64,000 bases of DNA from contig NC_008380.1 of assembly GCF_000009265.1 (NCBI RefSeq), positions 4,402,501 to 4,466,500 on the forward strand, given 5' to 3'. Below, piece by piece: positions 7,779-16,008 of the stretch (position 1 is its first letter; each line of letters starts with the position of its first letter). The notes under the pieces were generated by a model. It did not search any database, was not told the origin of the DNA, and saw only the letters and a list, made by a program, of their open reading frames with translations. Both the position numbers and the translations under genes were made by a program. The DNA is from Rhizobium johnstonii 3841 (GTDB lineage Bacteria > Pseudomonadota > Alphaproteobacteria > Rhizobiales > Rhizobiaceae).

Positions 7779-8417
7779 TTAGGCCTTCAGCGCCGCCGCC
7801 TCTGCCGCGAGCTTGGTAATGCCAGCCCAGTCGCCGGCCGCGACCAGTTCCTTCGGCGCCACCCACGAGCCGCCGACGCAAATGACGTTCGGCAGCGAGA
7901 GATAATCGTTGGCGTTCTTCAGCGAAATGCCGCCGGTCGGGCAGAACAAGGTGCCGGCAAGCGGCGAGGACAGTGCCTTGAGATAGGCGGCGCCACCGGC
8001 CTGCTCCGCCGGGAAGAATTTCAGCACCTGGTAGCCTTCTTCGCGCAGTGCCATGACTTCGCTAGCGGTCGCAGCCCCCGGAAGCAGCGGCACGTCGGAA
8101 TCGGCAGCGGCATCAAGCAGTACCTGCGTCGTGCCCGGGCTGACGATGAACTTCGAACCGGCCTCGACGGCGGCTTCCCAATGGGCGACATTGAGGATAG
8201 TGCCGGCGCCGACTTCGGCCCCCTCGACCTCTGCGGCGACTGCGCGCACGGCCTCGAGTGCCGCCGGCGTGCGCATGGTGATCTCGATCGCCTTCAGCCC
8301 GCCCGCAACGAGCGCACGGGCGAGCGGCACCGCCGTCTTCGCATCGTCGACGATCAGGACCGGAACGACAGGCTGGAGTTTCAGGATGGAAAGGAGCTTC
8401 TCTGTTTTCTCGCCCAT
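7779..8417 (-). CDS. eda: 2-dehydro-3-deoxy-phosphogluconate (KDPG) aldolase
   Basis: A 212-residue class I aldolase that splits KDPG into pyruvate and glyceraldehyde-3-phosphate, the last step of the Entner-Doudoroff pathway, the main glucose route in rhizobia. The Schiff-base lysine is K133 in VLKFFPAE, the general acid/base glutamate is in IEITMRT (about E45), and the phosphate loop is CPTGGIS. Length matches E. coli Eda (213 aa). A full Shine-Dalgarno AAGGAGGT precedes the ATG at 8417. It is not next to edd/zwf here. Some relatives also act on 4-hydroxy-2-oxoglutarate. Confidence 0.95.
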   Translation of the reverse strand: MGEKTEKLLSILKLQPVVPVLIVDDAKTAVPLARALVAGGLKAIEITMRTPAALEAVRAVAAEVEGAEVGAGTILNVAHWEAAVEAGSKFIVSPGTTQVLLDAAADSDVPLLPGAATASEVMALREEGYQVLKFFPAEQAGGAAYLKALSSPLAGTLFCPTGGISLKNANDYLSLPNVICVGGSWVAPKELVAAGDWAGITKLAAEAAALKA

Positions 8418-8571
8418 GGTCGCGCGACCTCCTTGAAACGATTGAATTCGGACCCCGAATAACGCCCCCGCGGAACCTTGTCGAGATAAAACCGGACCGC
8501 ATGCCGAGAAGGGTATGAAATGCGTGGAAATTGGGCTACCGTGCCGTAATCGTCACAAAAGGTTCACCGAT

Positions 8572-9060
8572 ATGGCGAAAGAGATCGAGCGGAAGTTTCT
8601 TGTACGCAGCGATGGATGGCGTTCCGCCGTCGAGACGAAGTCTGTCCTCAGGCAGGGTTACATTGCCTCGATGGACGATCGTTCCGTGCGCGTGCGCATC
8701 CTCGACGGCAGGAAGGCGAAACTGACGATCAAGATCGGCCGCAGCACCATTACCCGTGACGAATTCGAATACGACATCCCGATCGCCGATGCCGAAGAGC
8801 TGTTGCGGAACGCGATCGGCGTCGTCATCGAGAAGACGCGCTATCGCGTTCCGCATGAGGATTTCGTCTGGGAAGTCGACGTCTTTACCGGCGAGCATCG
8901 CGGACTGGTGATCGCCGAGGTGGAAATGACGGCTGAAACTGATGATCCGGCCCTGCCTACATGGCTCGGCGGCGAAGTGACCGGCGATTTCCGCTATTCC
9001 AACCAAGCCCTCGCCACAGAATACGGGCACGACAGGCATGGCCTATCGCATTCGGCCTGA
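8572..9060 (+). CDS. CYTH domain protein (triphosphate tunnel metalloenzyme)
   Basis: A 162-residue single CYTH domain. It opens with EIERKFLV, the metal/phosphate-binding E-x-E-x-K signature, and carries alternating charged strands (VRVRIL, AKLTIKIG, IEKTRYRVP, WEVDVFTG, VIAEVEM) lining the tunnel. Characterised relatives hydrolyse inorganic triphosphate or act as thiamine triphosphatase or adenylate cyclase; small bacterial ones are mostly tripolyphosphatases. The frame is open from 8515, but the ATG at 8572 is preceded by AAAGG and fits the family start. The CHAD gene overlaps it by 23 bp, mirroring proteins where CYTH and CHAD are fused. Confidence 0.88.
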   Translation: MAKEIERKFLVRSDGWRSAVETKSVLRQGYIASMDDRSVRVRILDGRKAKLTIKIGRSTITRDEFEYDIPIADAEELLRNAIGVVIEKTRYRVPHEDFVWEVDVFTGEHRGLVIAEVEMTAETDDPALPTWLGGEVTGDFRYSNQALATEYGHDRHGLSHSA

Positions 9061-9946
9061 GGCCGATTTCACCGAGGTGTTCCGCAATGTCGCGACGGAG
9101 CAGCTGAAACGCGCCGTCACGGTTCTTGAGGAGCGCCCGCACGGCGCCCATGAGGCGATCCACTCCTTCCGCAAGAACCTGAAACGACTGCGTTCGCTCT
9201 ACCGCCTCGTGGCCCGCGAGGTGCCGGATTTTCAGGCCCAGGAAAATGCAAGGCTGCGCGATGCCGCACGCTCGCTTTCAGCGATCCGCGATGCTGCCGC
9301 CCTTATCGGCACCGCGGAATATCTTCAGCATGCAGCCCGCGGGGACGAGGAGAGCGAGGCGCTCGGCCGCATCGTCACCATTCTCGAAGGGCGCCGTGAC
9401 TGGATGGCGCAGGCCGAAAGCAGCCTGGAACAGCGGCTCGCGGAAACCTCCGACGTTCTGAAGCAAGCGATCGCCGCCTTGGATGCCGTCTCCTTTGATG
9501 GCGGCCACCGCAAGAATGCCCGCATGCTGGCAAAGAGCTGGCGACGCACGGCGCGGAAGGCCAAGACCGCGCTTGCGGCTTGCCACGGCGGGGCATCGGC
9601 CGCCGATTTCCACAATCTGCGCAAACGCACCTACGACTATCGGCTCTACCATGCCCTTTTGCGTGACGTCTGGCCGGGCGCGATGAAGGCCAAGCGCGAT
9701 GCCGCCGAGGAACTCGTCGAGGATCTCGGCCACATCCACGATCTCACCGTGCTCTCCGAACTGGTCGAAGCCGAACCGCAGCTCTTCACCCGCAATGATG
9801 ACCTGGCGCATCTGCTCGACATCATCATCTTCCGCCAGCAGGAAGACCGGCGGCAAGCGCTGGTCAAAGCCGAGGCCGTCTTCGCCGATGATGCCGACGA
9901 GGAAGCCCAGCGCATCGAGCTTCTCTGGGTGATGGCTGGGAGTTGA
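9038..9946 (+). CDS. CHAD domain protein
   Basis: A 302-residue all-helical CHAD protein. The conserved histidine/basic patches HSFRKNLKRLRSLYRL (about residues 43-58) and FHNLRKRTYDYRLYHALL (about 190-207) bind polyphosphate in characterised CHAD proteins. The gene starts 23 bp inside the CYTH gene in another frame, so the two are surely co-expressed. Together they resemble a split form of YgiF-like CYTH-CHAD fusions and point to polyphosphate or triphosphate metabolism. Some CHAD proteins localise to polyphosphate granules. Confidence 0.88.
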   Translation: MAYRIRPEADFTEVFRNVATEQLKRAVTVLEERPHGAHEAIHSFRKNLKRLRSLYRLVAREVPDFQAQENARLRDAARSLSAIRDAAALIGTAEYLQHAARGDEESEALGRIVTILEGRRDWMAQAESSLEQRLAETSDVLKQAIAALDAVSFDGGHRKNARMLAKSWRRTARKAKTALAACHGGASAADFHNLRKRTYDYRLYHALLRDVWPGAMKAKRDAAEELVEDLGHIHDLTVLSELVEAEPQLFTRNDDLAHLLDIIIFRQQEDRRQALVKAEAVFADDADEEAQRIELLWVMAGS

Positions 9947-10021
9947 GAGTCCGCGAAATCGGAAGTGCTTGCGCGCAGCTCTGCATTTCCCATCGCATCT
10001 GCAAAATCACAAGAAACCCTA

Positions 10022-10052
10022 TTGACCTCAACCGATGTTGAGGTCCTAGCCT
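10022..10052 (+). promoter_or_regulatory. SoxR/MerR-type promoter with 19-bp spacer and palindromic SoxR box
   Basis: The -35 element TTGACC (10022-10027) and -10-like TAGCCT (10047-10052) are 19 bp apart, the over-long spacer characteristic of MerR-family activators. The spacer region holds a perfect 9-bp inverted repeat, GACCTCAAC (10024-10032) and GTTGAGGTC (10037-10045) around CGAT, matching the CCTCAA...TTGAGG SoxR box. The VOC gene starts 41 bp downstream. No soxR gene is adjacent. Confidence 0.85.
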
Positions 10053-10093
10053 CCGGTGGTCGAACAAGCAGAGACTTGACCCGCGAGGAAAAA

Positions 10094-10570
10094 ATGACCT
10101 CCGAAAATGCCGCAATGCCGAAGGTGCTCGGGCTCTACGAGACCCATCTGACCGTTGCCGATTTCAAGACCTCCACGGACTTCTACCGCGATGTCGTTGG
10201 GCTCGAACCGGCAGCCTCATTCGAGGAGCGTAAAGTCGCTTTCCTTTGGGTGAACGACAGGAAGACCGGGATGCTCGGCCTTTGGGAAACCGGAAGCGGG
10301 CCGCTGAAGATGCGGTTGCACATCGCCTTCCGCATGACCGCCGGCGGTGTGCAGCAGGCGCCCGCCATTCTCAGGGCAAAGGGTGTGGAACCTCTCGGCT
10401 TTACCGGTGAACCGGTGACGGAGCCGGTGGTTCTCGGCTGGATGCCGGCGCTGTCTATCTATTTCAAGGATCCGGATGGGCACTCGATCGAGTTCATCAG
10501 CGTTCTAGACGACATCCCCGACCGGAGCTTCGGCGTGCGGCCGTTTTCCGCGTGGCAGGCGCGAGCCTAA
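10094..10570 (+). CDS. VOC-family (glyoxalase/bleomycin resistance-like) protein, probable SoxR target
   Basis: A 158-residue single-module VOC protein. The N-terminal LYETHLTVADFKTSTDFYRDVVGL carries the first metal-ligand histidine (H in THLTV), and IYFKDPDGHSIEFIS near the C-terminus carries the typical D-P-D-G-H and glutamate ligand. Members are lyases, dioxygenases or antibiotic-binding proteins. The start at 10094 has GAGGAA upstream; an open frame extends to 9965 but would cross the promoter. The SoxR-type promoter suggests induction by redox-active compounds and a protective role, which is inference. Confidence 0.85.
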   Translation: MTSENAAMPKVLGLYETHLTVADFKTSTDFYRDVVGLEPAASFEERKVAFLWVNDRKTGMLGLWETGSGPLKMRLHIAFRMTAGGVQQAPAILRAKGVEPLGFTGEPVTEPVVLGWMPALSIYFKDPDGHSIEFISVLDDIPDRSFGVRPFSAWQARA

Positions 10571-10641
10571 TCGGTCACCGGTCAAAGTCGCCGCTGGCGA
10601 AGGCAATTGCGCGGCACGCCGATTTTCTGTATTTCCGGCCT

Positions 10642-11571
10642 ATGACCGACAGCCTGACACACACCAGCCCGTTCCTCGTGGCCGCACTCTACCATTTCGT
10701 TTCCGTGCCGCGCTTTGCCGACCTGCAGGCGCCGCTGCAGACACTTTGCGAGGAGAACGGCGTCAAGGGAACGCTGCTTCTGGCGCATGAAGGCATCAAC
10801 GGCACGATCGCAGGCCCGGATGCCGGCATTCACGCCGTGCTCGCCTTCCTGCGCGCCCAGCCGGAATTTTCGGGCCTGGAGCATAAGGAAAGCCGCGCCT
10901 CGAAAATGCCCTTCCTGCGCATGAAGGTGAAGCTGAAGAAGGAAATCGTCACCATGGGTGTCGAAGATATCGACCCCAACAAGGTGGTCGGCACCTATGT
11001 GGCGGCCAAGGACTGGAACACGCTGATTTCCGATCCCGACACCATCGTCATCGACACCCGCAACGACTACGAGACGGCGATCGGAACCTTCCGCGGCGCG
11101 CTCGACCCGAAGACCAAGAGCTTCCGTGAGTTTCCGGAATGGGTGCGTCAGAATCCCGGTCTGCACAACAAGCCGAAGGTCGCCATGTACTGCACCGGCG
11201 GCATACGCTGCGAGAAGGCCACCGCCTTCATGAAGGCTGAGGGCTTCGACGAGGTCTACCATCTGAAGGGCGGCATCCTGAAATATCTGGAGGAAGTACC
11301 ACAGGAGGAAAGCCTCTGGGATGGCGCCTGCTTCGTCTTCGACGAGCGTGTCTCCGTCGAGCACGGCTTGAAGGAAGGCGAACACCGGCTCTGCCACGCC
11401 TGCCGCAACCCGATCACTGCCGAGGAGACTACTTCGCCGCTTTACGAGGAAGGCGTTTCCTGCAGCCACTGCTACCACACGCGCACGGAGGAAGACCGGC
11501 TGCGTTACCGTCAGCGTCAGCACCAGATCGCCCTGGCGAAGAAGCGCGGCCAGCGACATATCGGCAGCTGA
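10642..11571 (+). CDS. trhO: tRNA U34 hydroxylase TrhO (rhodanese-domain, YceA/UPF0176)
   Basis: A 309-residue protein. The N-terminal ferredoxin-like domain (about 10-110, with AHEGINGTIAG) precedes a rhodanese domain with IDTRNDYE and the catalytic-loop cysteines in YCTGGIRCEKA (C184, C190). The C-terminal part has a cysteine cluster (CHAC, CSHC) that could bind zinc. E. coli TrhO catalyses oxygen-dependent hydroxylation of uridine 34 toward 5-carboxymethoxy- or methoxyuridine, in parallel with TrhP. An in-frame ATG at 10552 overlaps the upstream gene; 10642 (MTDSLTHTSP) fits the family better, though its ribosome site is weak. Confidence 0.88.
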   Translation: MTDSLTHTSPFLVAALYHFVSVPRFADLQAPLQTLCEENGVKGTLLLAHEGINGTIAGPDAGIHAVLAFLRAQPEFSGLEHKESRASKMPFLRMKVKLKKEIVTMGVEDIDPNKVVGTYVAAKDWNTLISDPDTIVIDTRNDYETAIGTFRGALDPKTKSFREFPEWVRQNPGLHNKPKVAMYCTGGIRCEKATAFMKAEGFDEVYHLKGGILKYLEEVPQEESLWDGACFVFDERVSVEHGLKEGEHRLCHACRNPITAEETTSPLYEEGVSCSHCYHTRTEEDRLRYRQRQHQIALAKKRGQRHIGS

Positions 11572-11589
11572 GCCAGGATTCTGATTGGA

Positions 11590-13803
11590 TCAGGCTGCGC
11601 CGATGTGGCGTCGGGCCGCCGGCTCCGCTGCACGTCGCTCGTTCAGCATCTCGCTGATAAGGTCTGATGTCACAGGCTTTCCGAACAAATAGCCCTGCAG
11701 GCAGTCGCAGCCGAAAAGGCGCATGGCTATCGCCTGCTCCTCGGTCTCGATGCCTTCGGCCGTCACCGGAATGTCGAGCGAGCGGGCGAGCGCCACCGTC
11801 GCTTGCAGCATCTCGCGCTGGCGTTTGTCTTCGTTGACACCCATGACCAACGAGCGGTCGATCTTGATGCGGTCGAAGCCGAACTGCCTGAGATAACCGA
11901 TCGAGGAGAAGCCGGAACCAAAATCGTCGAGCGCCACCTTGACCCCCAGCCCCTTCAACCGTTCGATCGACTGGCGGGTGCGCTGCGGATTCTGGATCAT
12001 GTAGCCTTCGGTGATCTCGAGCGTGATGCGGCCGGCCTCGATCTCCGTCTGCTTCAGCACGTAGCGCACATAGTCGGTAAAGGCGGGATTGCGGAACTGG
12101 CCGGGCGAGACGTTGACCGAGACGTTGAGGTTCGGCCATTGTTTGGCCGTCTCGCAGGCTTTGCGCAGCACGAACAGGCCAAGCGATTCGATGAGGCCGC
12201 TGGTCTCGGCGATCGGGATGAACAGCTCGGGCGAAACAGGGCCATGGCCTGGACGGTTCCAGCGCACCAGCGCCTCGACGCCGGTCATCGCATGCGTCGC
12301 CGCATCGATCAGCGGCTGGTAGGCGAGCGTCAGGTCGCCGCTTTCGATGGCGATCCGGAGGTCGAGCTCCAGCGCATTGCGCTGCTCTCGATCGGCGTCC
12401 ATCGACGCATCGTAGAGCGTCATGCGCGCGCGGCCGGCCTCCTTCGCCTTGTACATGGCAAGGTCGGAACGGCGCACCAGCTCCTCACGCCCGATCGTCC
12501 CGGAAGGCGACATGGCGATACCAATGCTTGCCCCGACGACGACGACACGACGACCGATCTCCAGCGGCTCGACAAGAAAATCGAGGATCTGCTCGGCGAG
12601 CTGCAGGGCGGCGGCATTCTCGCTGTCGGAGAGAAAGGCGATCGCAAATTCATCGCCGCCGATGCGGGCGAGAACCGCACCTTGCGGAATGAGTACATCG
12701 AGCCCGGCCGCGACCGCCCGGATCAACTGGTCGCCGGTGCCGTGGCCATAGCTGTCATTGACTTCCTTGAAGCCATCGAGGTCGAGATAGAGGAGCAGCA
12801 CATTGCGCTTGGTCTGGCGTGCCTCGACGACAAAACGATCGACGGCCAGCCCGAGACCGTCGCGATTGGAAAGGCCGCTCAGCCTGTCGCGCAGCGCCTC
12901 CTCGCGAGCGCTGTTTTCCTCCGCCTTCAGGCGGCGGCCGGCAAGCCAGCCGATGACCAGCAGCACCACGAAGAACAATCCGACGAGGCCGAGCGCCTGG
13001 ATGACCATCGGCCGCACCTGTGCATAGCCGATATCGCCGGGTGAACGCGAGATCCACACGAGCTTGCCGAGCGTTGCCCCCGTCGGATCGACGATCGGGA
13101 CGAGGTAGTCGGCCGCAAAACTCGGCGGCGCCAGCCGCAGCCCGCCGATGACATAGGTCTGGCCGAGAGCGGTCACCCTGTCGTCATCGAGATGGCGGGC
13201 GAAAACGAGATAGCGCTGCTGGCCGGCGGGCACATCCAGCGAACCGGACTTTTTCCGCACCAATGCCACGCCGACGGCGGCAATGCCCCGCTTGGTGGTG
13301 ACGAAACCGATCGCCTGAGGACGATCGGCCGGGCCGGCCGCCTTCACCGTGTCGAACAGGGTCCAGAGCGAAGGCGCGAAGAAATCCGTGACCGGCTCCT
13401 CCATCGGCTTGCCATCGCGATAGGCCATAATCGCCTTCTTCTCGGCATCGATGACGATCGCCATGTCGAAAAGCGAACTGTTGACCGACATCTCGCCGTA
13501 GTTGCTCACCGTCCAGGCCATACCGTCAGCTGCGTAGACGTTGACGGCGGCGTCATCCCAGGCGGCGTAATCGTCAAGCGTCGCGCCGAGCTGTTCCTCG
13601 AAGGTCTTCAACGCGCCGATCGTCGTTTCGCGCGAGCGCTCGTCATCGAGAATATTGGAATTTTCGGCCACGCGTTCGAGCGCCGTCAGCACCATGATGG
13701 TGACGACTGCAACAATGACTGCGAAGGAAAAAAGCACGCCCGTGACGGTGATGTGACGGCCTATTCCCGATCCTTTGCTCTGCGACTTTCCGGCGGTCTG
13801 CAT
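11590..13803 (-). CDS. Membrane-bound CHASE4-GGDEF-EAL cyclic-di-GMP enzyme
   Basis: A 737-residue inner-membrane signalling protein. Transmembrane segment 1 is at about residues 18-41, a periplasmic CHASE4-like sensor (with DDYAAWDDAAVNVY) runs to about 260, segment 2 is at about 268-290, then GGDEF and EAL domains. The cyclase site RIGGDEFAIAF is intact. The phosphodiesterase residues also look intact (GVEALVRW, LEITEG, DDFGSGFSS, KIDRSLV, AEGIETEEQ). Both activities are therefore possible, with net direction set by the sensor. The start at 13803 has AGGGAG upstream; the frame is open to 13845. Targets may include motility, exopolysaccharide or biofilm, which is inference. Confidence 0.92.
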   Translation of the reverse strand: MQTAGKSQSKGSGIGRHITVTGVLFSFAVIVAVVTIMVLTALERVAENSNILDDERSRETTIGALKTFEEQLGATLDDYAAWDDAAVNVYAADGMAWTVSNYGEMSVNSSLFDMAIVIDAEKKAIMAYRDGKPMEEPVTDFFAPSLWTLFDTVKAAGPADRPQAIGFVTTKRGIAAVGVALVRKKSGSLDVPAGQQRYLVFARHLDDDRVTALGQTYVIGGLRLAPPSFAADYLVPIVDPTGATLGKLVWISRSPGDIGYAQVRPMVIQALGLVGLFFVVLLVIGWLAGRRLKAEENSAREEALRDRLSGLSNRDGLGLAVDRFVVEARQTKRNVLLLYLDLDGFKEVNDSYGHGTGDQLIRAVAAGLDVLIPQGAVLARIGGDEFAIAFLSDSENAAALQLAEQILDFLVEPLEIGRRVVVVGASIGIAMSPSGTIGREELVRRSDLAMYKAKEAGRARMTLYDASMDADREQRNALELDLRIAIESGDLTLAYQPLIDAATHAMTGVEALVRWNRPGHGPVSPELFIPIAETSGLIESLGLFVLRKACETAKQWPNLNVSVNVSPGQFRNPAFTDYVRYVLKQTEIEAGRITLEITEGYMIQNPQRTRQSIERLKGLGVKVALDDFGSGFSSIGYLRQFGFDRIKIDRSLVMGVNEDKRQREMLQATVALARSLDIPVTAEGIETEEQAIAMRLFGCDCLQGYLFGKPVTSDLISEMLNERRAAEPAARRHIGAA

Positions 13804-13916
13804 TACGACTCCCTGACCATCGGACTTTGCCAGCCAAGGGTTCAAAAACGTTTAAGCAACCGGCTGTTGCAGGTTTCTGGCGAGCTATTTTTGTGTCGCC
13901 GCCTGAGGAAGCGCCC

Positions 13917-15290
13917 CTAACCCGGCTTGTGATTGCCCTTCGGGAATTGCGCCGCGAGTTCGTGATACCATTTGCCGCTCTTTTTTACCGTGCGTACCTG
14001 GGTCTCATAATCGACATGGACCAGACCGAAGCGCATGCGGTAGCCTTCCGCCCATTCGAAATTGTCCATCAGGCTCCAGGCGAAATAGCCCCGCAAGGGG
14101 TAGCCGTCCTTGATGAGGCCGGCGACGATTTCGAGGTGATCGCCGACATAATCAAGGCGCATCGTATCGTCGACCTCGCCGTCGACGACATCGGTGTTGT
14201 CGCAGGCGCCATTCTCGGTGATGTAGCACTCCGGCAGCTCGTAGCGGCGGTAGAGATCCTCGACCGAGAGCTTCAGGCCAGGCGCATAGATCTCCCAGCC
14301 GATATCGGTCTTGACGTCGCTTGCCGGCGGCGCTTCCACCGTCCAGGGGAAATCACCTTTGCGTTCGGCATCATCAGTGACCCGCTCGGGCTTATAATAG
14401 TTCAGCCCCCACCAGTCGAGTTTCTGGCTGATGAGTTTCAGGTCGCCATCCTCGATGACGGGCATGCGATTGCCCAGCGCCTCGATGAATTCCTTCGGAT
14501 ATTCACCCTTGAAGACGGGATCGAAGAAAGCGCCGTTGTGGAACTGATGCGCACGCTCGCCGGCGGCCAGATCGGCCGGGCTGTTGGAGCCGGGAATGAT
14601 CGAGGCGGCATTGAGCACGAGCCCGACCGGCACGTTGGGGGCTTCCGAGCGGATCGCCTCGACGCCGAGACCATGGGCAAGGTTCATGTAATGCATGGCG
14701 TGAAGGGCGGCCTGCATGTTGCGCTCGCCCGGAGCATGGATGCCGTAGAGGTGGCTGAGCCAGACGATGCACCAGGGTTCGTTGAAGGTCGCGACCCGGT
14801 CGAGGCGATCGCCAAGGCGGTTCATCACCGTCTTGGCATAGCGCTGAAACGCATAGGCAGTCGAGCGCGCAGTCCACCCGCCCTCGCCGGCGAGCAGCAG
14901 AGGCAGGTCCCAATGGTAGAGCGTCGCGAAGGTCTTGATGCCCCGCGCCTTGCAGCCGTCGACCAGCCGATCGTAGAAATCGAGGCCGGCCTCGTTCACC
15001 GGACCCGTGCCGTCAGGGATAATGCGCGGCCAGGCAATCGAGAACCGGTAGGCTTCGACACCCATCTCCTTGATGAGATCGAGGTCCTGTTCCAGGCGAT
15101 TGTAGTGATCGCAGGCGATATCGCCGTTATCGCGATTATGGACGCGGCCGGGCATATTGCAGAAAGCATCCCAGATGGATGGCTTGCGGCCATCGGCTTT
15201 GCTGGCGCCTTCAATCTGGAAGGCGGCGGTGGCGACGCCGAAAGTGAAGTCGCCGGGAAAGCGCTCTGCGAGTTTCTTCGGATCGATCAT
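13917..15290 (-). CDS. bglA: GH1 beta-glucosidase
   Basis: A 457-residue family 1 glycoside hydrolase without a signal peptide, so it is cytosolic. The acid/base glutamate is E171 in TFNEPW and the nucleophile is E359 in ITENGA. The N-terminal signature FTFGVATAAFQIEGA (about 16-30) and the C-terminal WSLMDNFEWAEGY substrate loop are intact. It hydrolyses beta-glucosides such as cellobiose or plant glycosides taken up by separate transporters. A palindrome about 90 bp upstream (15376-15389) may be a LacI-type operator. AGGA lies eight bases before the ATG. Confidence 0.92.
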   Translation of the reverse strand: MIDPKKLAERFPGDFTFGVATAAFQIEGASKADGRKPSIWDAFCNMPGRVHNRDNGDIACDHYNRLEQDLDLIKEMGVEAYRFSIAWPRIIPDGTGPVNEAGLDFYDRLVDGCKARGIKTFATLYHWDLPLLLAGEGGWTARSTAYAFQRYAKTVMNRLGDRLDRVATFNEPWCIVWLSHLYGIHAPGERNMQAALHAMHYMNLAHGLGVEAIRSEAPNVPVGLVLNAASIIPGSNSPADLAAGERAHQFHNGAFFDPVFKGEYPKEFIEALGNRMPVIEDGDLKLISQKLDWWGLNYYKPERVTDDAERKGDFPWTVEAPPASDVKTDIGWEIYAPGLKLSVEDLYRRYELPECYITENGACDNTDVVDGEVDDTMRLDYVGDHLEIVAGLIKDGYPLRGYFAWSLMDNFEWAEGYRMRFGLVHVDYETQVRTVKKSGKWYHELAAQFPKGNHKPG

Positions 15291-15375
15291 CTGTAAATCC
15301 TATCTCTCAGGTTGAGCCGTTTGCGCCGGATTTATCCAAGCCTGAAGGCAAAGTACAGGCTGGCGGCGAGAAAAA

Positions 15376-15389
15376 CTGCAACGTTGCAG
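15376..15389. promoter_or_regulatory. Perfect 14-bp palindrome upstream of bglA, candidate LacI-family operator
   Basis: CTGCAACGTTGCAG is perfectly symmetric around a central CG, the form of LacI/GalR operators. A second core, GTTGCAAC, lies at 15406-15413 inside GGCGGTTGCAACGCC. Both are in the 237-bp gap between bglA (minus) and the doxX-like gene (plus). Cognate regulator unknown. Confidence 0.5.
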
Positions 15390-15527
15390 GAGGAAAAACA
15401 GGGCGGTTGCAACGCCGCACCCTTAACCGCAGCCACCCTCATAACGGCAATGTCAGCAGTCGTGACTTGGCCGTTGAGACGGAGATCCTTACACGGGAAA
15501 TGGCATCACAAATGTGAAAGGAATCCA

Positions 15528-15932
15528 ATGCTCTCTTCGATCCATTCGCTGCAGCCTCATCTGCTGAGCCTATTGCGCATCGTCTCGTCACTTGTCCTTT
15601 TCAGCTACGGAACACAGAAGATCCTGCATTTTCCGGCTGCGGCAAGCGTGCCGCCGGCGGGCTCGCTCTCCTGGATTGCCGGGCTGCTCGAACTCACCTT
15701 CGGCTTTCTGGTCCTGGTGGGATTCCAGACCCGTATCGCAGCCTTCGTGCTCTCGGGCCTGATGGCCTTCGCCTATTTCATCGGGCATGCGTCGAAGGGC
15801 ATCTATCCCGCTCAGAACGGCGGCGTCGCGGCGATCCTGTTCTGCTTCGTGTTTCTTTATCTGGTGGCGGCAGGTGCCGGACCGCTGAGTGTCGACAACC
15901 TGCTGAGGCGTGGCCGTACGGCGGCGGCTTGA
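15528..15932 (+). CDS. DoxX-family membrane protein
   Basis: A 134-residue protein with four predicted spans (LLRIVSSLVLFSYGTQKIL, GLLELTFGFLVLVGF, RIAAFVLSGLMAFAYFIG, GGVAAILFCFVFLYLVAAGAG) and the DoxX pattern of a G-x-Q/H-K-I-L end to span 1. The start at 15528 is supported by AAAGGA. DoxX proteins are linked to oxidative or thiol stress in some bacteria, but the activity is not established. It is monocistronic, ended by the bidirectional terminator at 15950-15983. Confidence 0.82.
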   Translation: MLSSIHSLQPHLLSLLRIVSSLVLFSYGTQKILHFPAAASVPPAGSLSWIAGLLELTFGFLVLVGFQTRIAAFVLSGLMAFAYFIGHASKGIYPAQNGGVAAILFCFVFLYLVAAGAGPLSVDNLLRRGRTAAA

Positions 15933-15949
15933 TCAAAAATAAAACAAAA

Positions 15950-15983
15950 CGCCGAGGCGACTCGAGACCGCCTCGGCGTTTTT
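15950..15983. terminator. Bidirectional rho-independent terminator
   Basis: CGCCGAGGCG (15950-15959) and CGCCTCGGCG (15969-15978) form a perfect 10-bp stem with a 9-nt loop. It is followed by TTTTT on the plus strand, and on the minus strand by a T-rich run (complement of the A-rich 15935-15949). It ends both the doxX-like gene and the Gfo/Idh/MocA gene. Confidence 0.92.
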
Positions 15984-16008
15984 CATGGGGCCACGCGGAT
16001 CGGTAAAT

